Below, one piece after another: positions 1 to 7,029 of a stretch of DNA of 10,249 nt. This DNA is from Euperipatoides rowelli. Lineage: Eukaryota > Onychophora > Udeonychophora > Euonychophora > Peripatopsidae. A program made the position numbers and the translations under genes. Under the pieces are notes generated by a model. The model did not search any database. It was not told the DNA's origin and was given only the letters and a program-made list of their open reading frames with translations. The stretch is from the NCBI GenBank assembly GCA_003024985.2, contig PXIH01S0058107.1. One strand, 5' to 3'. The first letter of the stretch is position 1. Every line of letters begins with the position of its first letter.

Positions 1-61
1 ATTTACAATATGTACAAGTTCATAATTAACAATTTCTATCCTGAACCACAATGGACATTTC

Positions 62-292
62 GCTGCCCCAGTGCAACAGTGGGATATCTCAAAAATTTGC
101 AATTTTGAGATAACTTCAGGATTCACAAAGGGCATAAACATACACATCCAATGCAATATGGATTATTTCCTATCATAAAAGGTCTTCAAGTAAAACTCCC
201 TAACTCAGTGTTACATTTAGGCAATTTTTCATAATTTGCTTGTAATTCAAAACTAGAATTTCTGAGATATCTTACTGTTGCACTGGGGCAGC
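62..292. repeat. MITE-like inverted-repeat unit (231 bp)
   Basis: Positions 62-91 and 263-292 are inverted copies of each other, 28 of 30 bases pairing. The outer 19 bases are perfect (GCTGCCCCAGTGCAACAGT and its complement), followed by a two-base mismatch and then a perfect ATATCTCA block. The 171-bp interior has no coding potential. Terminal inverted repeats around a short non-coding core are what non-autonomous DNA transposons (MITEs) or fold-back elements look like. No target-site duplication of 2 to 9 bp is visible at the two edges, so transposition is inferred only from the arms. The right arm ends exactly where the neighbouring minisatellite begins, so the two may be parts of one larger element. 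Confidence 0.6.
85..112. other. Internal 10-bp hairpin beside the left arm
   Basis: TATCTCAAAA (85-94) and TTTTGAGATA (103-112) are perfect inverted copies with an 8-base loop. The left half overlaps the inner end of the 62-91 arm, so the ATATCTCA block can pair locally or with the distant arm at 263-270. Subterminal hairpins of this kind occur in some non-autonomous DNA elements. The function here is unknown. Confidence 0.5.
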
Positions 293-877
293 AATTGATT
301 CATCTGTAAGTTTGCTTGATCTGTAAGTTTGCTTGATCTTCAGTTAGCATTAGTCCATTAATTTTCCATGTCATAATTCTTCATCTTTGAATTAGCATGA
401 TCTTTGGAATCTCCAGTAGTGTTATCCATTCATTTCCATGTCACAATTCTTCATCTGTGAGGTTGGTTGATCTTTGGATTCTCCAGTTAATGTTAGCCAT
501 TCATTTTCATGTCATAATTCTTCATCTGTGAGCTCGCATGATCCTTGGATTCTCCAGTTAGTGTTAGTCCATTCATTTCCATTTCATAATTCTTCATCTT
601 TGAGTTATCTTGATCATTGGATTCTCCAGTAGTGTTGTCCATTCATTACTGTGTCATAATTTTTCATCTGTGAGCTCGCTTGATCCTTGGATTCTTCAGT
701 TAGCGTTAGTCCATTCATTTTCTTGTCATAATTCTTCATCTGTGAGCTCGCTTGATCCTTGATTTGTCCAGTTAGTGTTAGTCCATTTATTTTCATGTCA
801 TAATTCTTCATCTGTGAGTTTTCTTGATCCTTGGATTCTTCAGTTAGCATTAGTCCATTCATTTCCGTTCATAATTC
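293..877. repeat. Minisatellite, unit about 70-72 bp, roughly 8 copies
   Basis: The anchor TCATAATTCTTCATC recurs, with small changes, at 371, 441, 512, 584, 654, 726, 798 and 869, giving spacings of 70, 71, 72, 70, 72, 72 and 71 bp. A partial, more diverged unit occupies 293-370 and contains a perfect 17-bp tandem duplication (304-320 and 321-337). The units at 371 and 584 share one variant: CATCTTTGA instead of CATCTGTGA, and CCAGTAGTGTT with two bases missing. The other units carry CCAGTTA. Where the spacing is 72 bp the minus strand reads as an open 24-residue repeat (NGLTLTEESKDQ, SSQMKNYD), giving an 82-codon open frame at 614-862. The 70- and 71-bp spacings break that frame, so a protein is unlikely. 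This is a decaying tandem array. Confidence 0.9.
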
Positions 878-929
878 AAGTTACCGTCTGATTTCTTTCA
901 TTTCAATAGATCTGTAATTAGAAAAATTC

Positions 930-1060
930 TCTGGTGCAGATTAATGGGGAAATAAAATTTACCAATTTCTAACACCAGGGTTTTCCAGGATCGAACCTTT
1001 GACCCCTTGTACTAGCTCTGGTAGTCAACAGCATAGACCAGTGGACCACCGAAACTGTAC
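930..1060 (-). mobile_element. tRNA-derived SINE-like remnant
   Basis: On the minus strand there is an A-box-like TGGTCCACTGG (complement of 1038-1048) and, about 40 bases downstream, a B-box-like GGTTCGATCC (complement of 988-997). This is the internal RNA polymerase III promoter spacing of a tRNA. The T-arm loop is one base short and no clean acceptor stem or CCA-ready end is seen, so it is not a functional tRNA gene. The B-box is followed by about 60 bases of non-tRNA sequence, as in the body of a SINE. A related motif series (GGTG, two pyrimidines, AG, then CTGCAC) appears in the second remnant near 7030-7195, which suggests one family. The exact ends are uncertain and no target-site duplication was identified. 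Confidence 0.5.
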
Positions 1061-1375
1061 ACAAAACTAATTTTCATGATACCCATAGAGAATTTTAGTT
1101 TCAACTAGCCATAATTAGTTTTAACAAATTTCGGATAATAACTGTAACTATACATTATATATTATTACAGTCTTTTAAATCCAATCTATTACATTCTTCA
1201 TTCCTTGTGAGTACCTAACTGTCCATTCAGTCATTTGTCCGGCCATAAATCTGATTGATTATTTGATGGCTAATATTATTTTCATTGCAAAATAAAATTT
1301 TAATGTGACACCAACATTATCTAAATNAATAATAATAACAATTATACGCTTACAAATAAATATATCATATTTGAC
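1061..1375. other. AT-rich spacer, no gene seen
   Basis: No open frame, RNA gene or transposon signature is visible. A 7-bp inverted repeat (ACTGTAA at 1141, TTACAGT at 1165) and a short TAA run after the ambiguous base at 1327 are the only structures. This is the host sequence into which the LINE inserted. Confidence 0.6.
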
Positions 1376-1393
1376 AATAGCTATGAGACATAT
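1376..1393. repeat. Target-site duplication, left copy (LINE 3' side)
   Basis: AATAGCTATGAGACATAT here is identical, 18 of 18, to 6359-6376. The preceding base differs (C at 1375, G at 6358), which fixes one edge. The other edge meets the T run that is the complement of the element's A tail. Duplications of this length are typical of target-primed reverse transcription by APE-type LINEs. Confidence 0.93.
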
Positions 1394-1400
1394 TTTTTTT

Positions 1401-1419
1401 AAAGGGTTTTTTACCCTTT
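1401..1419 (-). other. 3'-terminal stem-loop of the LINE
   Basis: AAAGGGT (1401-1407) and ACCCTTT (1413-1419) form a perfect 7-bp stem around a 5-base loop. On the element's sense strand the hairpin lies directly before the terminal A tail (complement of 1394-1400). In several LINE families a 3' stem-loop is the feature the reverse transcriptase recognises to start first-strand synthesis. That role here is inferred from position only. Confidence 0.65.
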
Positions 1420-1421
1420 GC

Positions 1422-1427
1422 TTTATT
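1422..1427 (-). promoter_or_regulatory. Polyadenylation signal AATAAA of the LINE
   Basis: TTTATT on the plus strand reads AATAAA on the element's sense strand, about 20 bases before the A tail and just upstream of the terminal stem-loop. The distance is normal for cleavage and polyadenylation. The hexamer is common in AT-rich DNA, but its position at the true 3' end supports it. Confidence 0.6.
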
Positions 1428-1553
1428 CATTAAATACACAACATAATTTACACAAGTCTACACATTCCAAACAAATGACCCATACAATCCCCAAGCCCAA
1501 ATATCTCCATAGATCAATACAGATCATACCTAACTAAAACACATTTAAATATT

Positions 1554-2003
1554 CTAAGTAATATAAATATTATAAAAGGCAATCATTTTTGCATTTAACC
1601 ATTTATCATTGTACACTTTAAACTTCAATAATTTTACATCTGATCCATGTAGATCCTGTATCTGTGCCAAGAAATAGATCCAAGGCCTTAATTTCATATT
1701 AGAGAACACAAAACTGTTTCTAACTTTCCATATGATAAAACAAGTATAAAGTATAAACCAAGCTACATGTTTATTTTGTATCATATATAAGAACAATGAA
1801 TTGAGATCACTATTAGCCAAATTAAACTGAAAATACATACCTGACCTCTGTCTCAATTCAGTAAAATAATGACATCTCTGCAATACATGTTCAATATCAT
1901 CATTTAAGTCACAAAAGGCACATTTAACTGGCACTTCCAACCCATAATGGTCTCTCATTTTAACACTAGTAAATAGAGAGCCAAGAGACAGTCTATACGC
2001 AAA
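1554..2003 (-). pseudogene. ORF2 C-terminal zinc finger segment (zf-RVT-like)
   Basis: A 134-codon open stretch (1958-1554) contains CAFCDLNDDIEHVLQRC, a C-x2-C-x7-H-x4-C pattern typical of the zinc finger at the end of many LINE ORF2 proteins (zf-RVT family). It is preceded in the same frame by FAYRLSLGSLFTS, which resembles the conserved WRLL.G.LPT block that usually comes just before this finger. The finger is thought to help nucleic-acid binding during target-primed reverse transcription. The stop at 1554-1556 is probably the native end of ORF2, since the 3' UTR follows. Confidence 0.8.
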
Positions 2004-2004
2004 A

Positions 2005-2361
2005 TCACATGTTAGGAGAAATTAGTAGACTACTAAAGTCGCTATACAAAGTTTTAATACATCTGGGAGGTATGTCCCTTTGAACATCCTCCAATAGTAA
2101 ATCATGATATTCCTTATAATTAAATTTATTTAAGTCTGGATCATTCAAAAAGTCTACTAGCTCAGCATTAGCAAAAGCCAACTCAAATAAAGGGTTAGTT
2201 CTCTCAATCACTGGTGGAGGAGTATCAGTGGGCTCTATTGGCATATTATGAGCCAATTTAGCAGTAAACCTATGCAAAACAGAAGATGCATTAGCTCTTA
2301 CAATCATTGCTAAAGTATTAATGTCTTGTAGACCAAGGCCCCTTTGGCCAGATTCAAACAC
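2005..2361 (-). pseudogene. ORF2 connection segment after RT (RGLGLQDI block)
   Basis: A 118-codon open stretch begins with a block containing RGLGLQDIN, matching the GGLGL.D(I/L) motif found downstream of the RT thumb in L1/Tx1 proteins. The rest is a poorly conserved linker running into the C-terminal finger. It overlaps the previous segment (2310-2361) in another frame, showing a frameshift near 2350. The initiator methionine is not a real start. Confidence 0.7.
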
Positions 2362-2627
2362 AATGTAAATTTGCTCACAGGTATCAACTTAGTGTTCCAT
2401 AGGATCTTATTCACTATTGCATAAATTTTCCTAATGAAGGATTGAGTAAATTTAACATGAGGGAGATAAAATAACATTTTAAAAATTAGATAAACATTAA
2501 CAATTTTTACCTTAGTCCATACTGATAGATATTTTCCTTGAAGCCTCAGCTTTGCCTCATTAAAGTGCTCTATGATGCTTTCTTGCATTTTCCATCTTGC
2601 AACACCTCCAATAAATGGGAAAGGCAT
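2310..2627 (-). pseudogene. ORF2 RT thumb segment
   Basis: The segment begins with a PFPFIGGV block and contains KLRLQGKYLSVWTKVKIVNVYL and LPHVKFTQSFIRKIYAIVNKILW. These resemble the L1/Tx1 thumb pattern: a W or L, then LSL.GR...IN.L, then a P.......I...I..FLW series. The sequence is basic and predicted to be helical, as expected of a nucleic-acid-binding thumb. A frameshift near 2350 carries the true frame into the next segment. A further frame change lies between 2627 and 2653. Confidence 0.72.
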
Positions 2628-2652
2628 ACCCAGTATCCTAGCCGGAAAAGAC

Positions 2653-2890
2653 TTAGAATAGGCATTTATTAGGATTTAGACTTGATCCAGTCTCTTGTGC
2701 AAACCTGGTTTCCATATTCATAACTTGAGGAAGACTGGCAGAGTCATTCAACATAATAATCACATCATCAACATAAGTAAACACATCAACTTTTGACCTC
2801 AATGAATCCAAATAAATACCTTTATCCAATCCAAATAGCCGTCGAATCAACTGATCGATATATACAGCAAATAGGTTAGTGCTCAGGACG
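2653..2890 (-). pseudogene. ORF2 RT palm, YVDD catalytic block
   Basis: This segment carries VFTYVDDVIIML, the Y-x-D-D catalytic box of reverse transcriptases, with both metal-binding aspartates intact. It is followed by FAQETGSSLNPNKC, equivalent to the conserved F...SG..LN..K motif. Upstream in the same frame, STNLFAVYIDQLIRRL matches the SPLLFALYI..L block that follows the QG motif. A frameshift near 2890 separates it from the rest of the palm. Confidence 0.88.
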
Positions 2891-3217
2891 AGCCCTGAGT
2901 AATACCTTTCTTCACCATGTCATATGAATACAGCCTGTAATTCAACTTAACATAGTAATATAGGATATTAAAGTTTTTGTTAAATTTGATGCTCCAAATA
3001 AGTTTTTAATACAAGCTATCAAGTAAGAATGATTCACACAATCGAAAGCTTCCGATATATCAAGGAACACAATACAACTTTTTTTGAGTTTAAGCTGCTT
3101 AATATGATACGTAACCGTCTGCAACAACGATATAGCTACATAAATATTTTTCCCTATAATAGTGAATTGAAACGGTGACATCATCTCAGGCAACACTGCA
3201 GACAAGACGTTGTTCAA
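2891..3217 (-). pseudogene. ORF2 RT palm, first catalytic aspartate block
   Basis: The open stretch contains SAVLPEMMSPFQFTIIGKNI, equivalent to the conserved VLP..IS..Q.GF..GR(S/N)I motif, then CIVFLDISEAFDCVNHSYL, which is RT motif A with catalytic aspartate. Beyond its stop, in another frame, come YDMVKKGITQGSS residues, equivalent to the G(V/I).QG motif. Both frame breaks are close to motifs that remain readable, so the decay is by small indels rather than large deletions. Confidence 0.86.
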
Positions 3218-3552
3218 TACTTAGCAAATACTTTTGATTCCAAATCTTGTATAGTTATTGGTCTAAGCTTAGATATAGTCAAAGGTTTAGCACGATCCGT
3301 ATCCTTTTTTGGAAAATAAATAATATAAGAATTAATCATAGGCTGATAAATTATACACTTGTTAGCCCAAATACACACATTAGCCCAAATAGTAAACAAT
3401 TGCACCAAAATGGGAAGAAAAATGTGCGACAACTTACTGAATATGCTAAAGTTAATCAGATCTGGACCCGGAGAACATCCAGTATTAATTCGAGACAGCA
3501 CATCCTGAATATTTTTTTGTGTAATTTCAAAGTTAAACTGAATGTTCACCAA
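3214..3552 (-). pseudogene. ORF2 RT fingers segment
   Basis: The segment contains SPGPDLINFSIFSKLS (the conserved SPGPDG motif of RT fingers), YIIYFPKKD (the I.LIPKK motif) and SKLRPITIQDLESKVFAKY (the RPI.L....K...K motif). This is the start of the reverse transcriptase domain. An 18-bp near-tandem duplication at 3362-3397 repeats the IWAN residues in frame, adding about six residues compared with what the family usually has here. An open frame on the opposite strand (3247-3564) is a shadow of this region. Confidence 0.86.
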
Positions 3553-3930
3553 ATGGTAAAATGAGCATTAAAATCACTTAGAGTACTCAAATTATTCAAA
3601 TCAGCATAATAGTTGTCAAGATTATTAAAAATTGTTTCAATATCATTAGGTCCATAATACATATTACCATTGTACTCCAAGCAATCAAACCTCATGGCAG
3701 GAGCCTTATTAAAAAAATATAATAGATGTCAATTTATTAATCTTATATGCACTAGCCTCAATATGCCTCTTCAATAACAGATAGGTTGCTGACTGCTTGC
3801 CTGCCACCAGCCGATTCAATTCTTTCCTACACTGAATAAAAAACGGTATAGGCTCTTTCTTTAAGTTAGCCATAAATCCAATAGCTGCCTGCAACTCAAA
3901 TATTCTGGAATTCATATTCACTGCACACAT
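3540..3930 (-). pseudogene. ORF2 linker between endonuclease and RT
   Basis: A 73-codon open stretch (3930-3709) with ELQAAIGF and CRKELNRLVAGKQSATYLLL has the charged helical character of the L1/Tx1 linker that ends in FF..(L/F)E. After a frame change near 3715, the text continues as NKAPAMRFDCLEYNGNMYYG and then NNLDNYYADLNNL. This corresponds to the usual block I..L...DG....P..I......YY..L before the RT fingers. The match is in pattern and order rather than in strict identity. Confidence 0.68.
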
Positions 3931-4011
3931 ATAAGCAGATCTGGAAACAAAGCCTGTCTACCTTTTCTTATAAAGGTTCCAATTACAAGGGGCTAAATTT
4001 TCTTCAAACAA

Positions 4012-4790
4012 TCAATGTGACAGAGCATAAATCTTAGACATCTGATCATTCGTAAAGTTAAATGATGGTACAATAAAATTATGATGAGAACTAGCCACAT
4101 AAATATATGCCATATTAAAAGGTCTTAGCTCAATTGTTAGATACATCACTGCATGGTCACTCAGTAAATTGAACAGGTCTTACACTAAATCGTGCAGTGC
4201 TGCTTATAGGTCCTCTAACATAAATATAATCCAATCTCGGTGATGAAGGAACCCAGTGTATACAAACATGCGATAATTTTTTTACAAATGCCACATTAAT
4301 AAAACGATCAGTAGCAATAAAATTTTTAAACTCAGGCAAAAGATTCAAGTCTCTAACATTCAAATCTGTCGCCAAGATGTTGTTCAGTATATTTAAGTAA
4401 CACTCAGTAATCAACTCATGCAACAGCAATTTGTTAGTATTAATACAATTTGGTACATAATATGAGATTAGCTGATATTGTTTACTAAACAATTTAGCAT
4501 TAACAACTAATGTTCTATCATATGCCTTCATGACAACAACATCTGTTGGCCATAACGTTTTAGCAATCATAATCACAACTCCTATGCATGACCTAATCGC
4601 AAGTCCACCAATAATATGATAATATTTTTTAAATAGATTCAAAGAATGCATTGAACAACGTTTTATCTTAACTTCCTGCAGAAATGCAATGTCTACTTGA
4701 TTGGACACCAAGTAACTAATTAATTGTTTTTTTCTTGAGATAACTGTTGAAGCCCTGTATATTTACAAGACAATATTTAACTCAAGCTGC
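4012..4790 (-). pseudogene. ORF2 APE-type endonuclease domain
   Basis: This domain nicks target DNA to provide the primer for reverse transcription. The motifs read in order: VNIQGFN (4763-4746, the N.(R/Q)G(L/F) start motif); DIAFLQEVK (catalytic glutamate); GVVIMIAK; ISYYVPN (the VYAPN motif); LATDLNV (in place of GDFN, keeping the D and N but not the G); SPRLDYIYVRG (the SR.DYI motif); and LLSDHAVM (the catalytic SDH motif), which lies in another frame after a frameshift near 4160. A further frameshift sits near 4740. The catalytic residues are therefore largely preserved in a domain that cannot be translated as one piece. Confidence 0.88.
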
Positions 4791-4975
4791 GAGGTCATAA
4801 ACACATCAATGCTATTGTATAACACACAATTACATCACGATAGCCCCAATCATAAATAGTAACATTAGTAAACAATTTGTCACGGAAAATAAGACTAGGA
4901 CACACAAACAACAGACACAATTGTCTATAACATCATCCAGCTTCCAGTGCCAACGCACAATATATTCTATCATTT

Positions 4976-5690
4976 CTAACCATTGTCATAATTAGATATA
5001 TGTAGGACTCCATAAGTCAATTCTGTATCATTACCAGCCACATAAGTACAATCACCACCAACAGTAATATAATCTGTACATTCGGCATCATCATTAATGG
5101 GCATACCACAATATTGATCAGGCATTACACCACTTCCACGATCAACAATTTCAGATGCAAAATCCAGAATTAACTCCTGATCATTATGTCCACTCTCAGT
5201 TTCAGCATGAGTCTTCAATTTCTTAATTTTAGGCACAGAATTACCAGCAGGCTTCACTCCTACATCATCAGTCCCAACAGCAGCCACAAGATTTTCTGAA
5301 ACCTTCTCCAGCCCAACTTCCATAACATTAGGGTGTTTATCTTCCCTTAACAGTGCATACTTGCAACTCTTTCTAAAGAGATGTTCCTTCAGTTGATGCA
5401 TTGCACAACTTGAACACCAATAATACATACAGCTCCTAATCTCATGATCATCTCGCAAGCACTTGAAACATATGAGTTTTCTATTCTTGATTTGCACCCA
5501 GCCCTTTAGGCCAAATTTAGACAACACCAAGTAAGGAAGATCAACTACACTAATTTGGCCTTCAAAGCAAAATGAATGTATGAAGGTGATGTTTCAAAAG
5601 CTTTATTATTGCTAAGCTTAATGGCTGTAGGCTTAATAGCCAAAACCGAGCCGTAATCTTGTAAAAGATGCGCAAGCTCATTCCTGACTA
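4976..5690 (-). pseudogene. LINE ORF1 C-terminal half: RRM-like part and zinc knuckles
   Basis: ORF1 proteins bind element RNA and form the ribonucleoprotein particle. After a frame change near 5690 the text SVVRNELAHLLQDYGSVLAIKP resembles the RRM-like region of Tx1 gag proteins (L...L..YG.V). An in-frame stop follows near 5550. The next open stretch (184 codons) holds GLKGWVQIKNRKLICFKC and a canonical C-x2-C-x4-H-x4-C zinc knuckle (CFKCLRDDHEIRSC). A second Cys/His group (CSSCAMHQLKEHLFRKSC) follows, spaced C-x2-C-x7-H-x5-C with an extra His. The remaining 120 residues are acidic and low in complexity. The stop near 4976 is probably the native end, about 185 bp before ORF2. Confidence 0.78.
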
Positions 5691-6215
5691 CCGATACCAG
5701 CATCCATAATAACATAAATGCAAAAAATTCATACTCAAATTCACACTAGCAAATACAATGTTGTTATTACCAACTTGCGCAAAACCATTACGAAAAGTCT
5801 CTATAGCAAGCTCAGTATCAAATAGAATGTAGTTAAATACAGAAAAATCAAGTCTTGAAAATTTGACCAAATTATCTAAAATGGTCAACTGCTCCAAACA
5901 TGTAATAACATCATCCAAAGGAAGTCTATATAATTTACAATTGTCATCCACACTAACCAGTACATCCAACATAGGTTGCACCAATGACTTATAATGCTTA
6001 AAATTATTAAATATATTTATTTGCTCATTAGAGCTAAATCTTACTTCTTTATATTTCGGCATTAGCACCAAAGTGAACACAATACGTAGCTTCCTGCAAA
6101 AGAATTGGCCCCAAAACTGCAACGCTAGCAAGATGCAATTGCCTAGTTTCCAAGTGTTACCTTTCCTGGGCAACAAACGATTCAAAACTATCAAAATTAA
6201 ACCAGTCGGCAACAT
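5688..6215 (-). pseudogene. LINE ORF1 N-terminal half (gag-like)
   Basis: A 175-codon open stretch starts with ATG about 145 bp from the 5' end of the element. A second in-frame ATG at about 6063 (MPKYKEVRFSS) could equally be the start. Its second half (DTELAIETFRNGFAQVGNN, then IVFASVN) has the helix-and-strand pattern found before the RRM-like part of Tx1-type gag proteins. The frame is lost after YGCWYR near 5690. No metal-binding motif lies in this half. Assignment rests mainly on position between the 5' UTR and the zinc-knuckle half. Confidence 0.65.
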
Positions 6216-6358
6216 ATAAGTTAAACAATTTAACTTACAGACATAATAAATTAAATACAGTCAATAGAACAACTAGAATCCTTTCCAAAATATATCATAA
6301 ATATCTTCTTCAATAAAAACCCCAATTTACATCCATTTAGAATGGAGACTCATGGAAG
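6216..6358 (-). promoter_or_regulatory. LINE 5' UTR (probable internal promoter region)
   Basis: These 143 bases lie between the target-site duplication and the first ORF1 ATG. They hold no open frame. Full-length LINEs carry an internal promoter here, but no recognisable element such as a downstream promoter motif could be picked out. The presence of this region with an intact duplication indicates that the copy is not 5'-truncated, unless the founder element was longer. Confidence 0.5.
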
Positions 6359-6376
6359 AATAGCTATGAGACATAT
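6359..6376. repeat. Target-site duplication, right copy (LINE 5' side)
   Basis: Identical to 1376-1393 over 18 bases. Joining the flanks outside one copy gives the empty site: TTTGAC, the 18-mer, then ATACGTTTG. Confidence 0.93.
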
Positions 6377-6985
6377 ATACGTTTGTTGCTGTTGTTTTAT
6401 TAATCCATCTTATAAATTTGATTTCCTTAATTTTATTTTATTGAAGTTCAAAAAAGTCAAATTTTATATTTTAAAGCTAATTTGTTTTAAATTGAAACAA
6501 AAACAAAATATCCTGGAAATATATTTTATTTTTGTTTATAGTTAAATCTAAATCTCATGTATGCCTTAGAGGATTGAAGAAGAAGAAAAAGAAAAAAAAA
6601 AGTCAATACTTCAAAGTTCATCAAAATCTTATGTTTTTAATGCTGTCTCTGTTGTTAGATTTCCTGAGCTGGTGATCTTTAATTAAGTTTTCGTTTCCTT
6701 TAAAACAGTTTAATTAAATTGTGGTAAAATAAAACAGTAAAAAAAAAAAAACTTTATCCATTTTAACACATTATTGAAAATATTCATCAAAACCCTTTTG
6801 TAATTTTACAACTAAATTGATATCTTAAAATATTTGGTATTTATACTCAACTTTTATTTACATGTTTATAAAACAATGCTTGAACCATTCCTAATATTCA
6901 TTGCTCTTTATCTGTACTTGTTATTGATTATAATCTATAATTAGTGAGAGAATGGTTCTTATTGGGGTGTCTAATTCCCAACTCC
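6377..6985. other. AT-rich spacer, no gene seen
   Basis: No supported gene. A purine tract (6576-6602) and an A13 run (6739-6751) are present. The open frame at 6342-6545 runs across the LINE boundary and the target-site duplication, so it is fortuitous. Confidence 0.55.
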
Positions 6986-7021
6986 TGTCTACTGTATTTG
7001 AGACTCGGGGATAGGTAGACA
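6986..7021. other. Short inverted repeat TGTCTAC / GTAGACA
   Basis: TGTCTAC (6986-6992) and GTAGACA (7015-7021) are perfect inverted copies with a 22-base loop. Seven base pairs can arise by chance in this much DNA. It lies next to the SINE-like remnant and might mark one of its ends. No function can be given. Confidence 0.3.
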
Positions 7022-7029
7022 CAATTATT

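Larger units (their letters stand above)
1554..4790 (-). pseudogene. LINE ORF2 remnant (endonuclease-reverse transcriptase)
   Basis: This is the broken gene for the enzyme that nicks target DNA and copies the element RNA into it by target-primed reverse transcription. Order on the minus strand: APE endonuclease (about 4790-4012), linker (3930-3540), RT fingers (3552-3214), RT palm with LDISEAFD and YVDD (3217-2653), thumb and connection (2627-2005), C-terminal CCHC finger (2003-1554). Total span is about 1,080 codons, a usual length for L1/Tx1 ORF2. At least six frame changes or stops interrupt it, so no continuous protein can be made. The separate parts are described in their own entries. 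Confidence 0.88.
1394..6358 (-). mobile_element. Full-length, inactive L1/Tx1-type non-LTR retrotransposon
   Basis: This 4,965-bp insertion is flanked by a perfect 18-bp target-site duplication. Along the minus strand it contains a short 5' UTR, ORF1 (gag-like with a CCHC zinc knuckle), ORF2 (APE endonuclease, linker, reverse transcriptase, C-terminal zinc finger), a 3' UTR with AATAAA, a terminal stem-loop and an A tail. No long terminal repeats, integrase or RNase H domain are seen. The N-terminal APE endonuclease excludes the R2/NeSL group. The linker pattern, the RT motif SPFQ..IIGK..Y..I.LLQ, the thumb motif RGLGLQDI and the late C-x2-C-x7-H-x4-C finger fit the L1/Tx1 lineage best. The clade is assigned from motifs only and needs a phylogeny. 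Multiple frameshifts and stops in both ORFs make it non-autonomous. Confidence 0.93.

Noticed and set aside
293-877. CRISPR array
   Set aside because: The repeat is contiguous with units of about 71 bp, with no distinct short repeat and unique spacer alternation, and the setting is a eukaryotic genome.
988-1050. A functional tRNA gene on the minus strand
   Set aside because: The A-box and B-box are present, but the T-loop is one base short, the anticodon stem does not pair well and no acceptor stem was found. A SINE-type relic explains it better.
1327-1327. Ambiguous base N
   Set aside because: It is an assembly uncertainty in spacer DNA and has no effect on any feature.
3247-3564. 105-codon open frame on the plus strand
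   Set aside because: It lies opposite the RT fingers segment, whose minus-strand translation carries SPGPD, FPKK and RPIT motifs in the right order. The plus-strand product has no recognisable pattern.
1394-6358. LTR retrotransposon, Penelope-like or R2-like element
   Set aside because: There are no long terminal repeats, integrase or GIY-YIG domain, and an APE endonuclease is located before the RT.
6342-6545. 67-codon open frame on the plus strand
   Set aside because: It begins in the LINE 5' end, crosses the target-site duplication and continues into host DNA, so it was created by the insertion junction.
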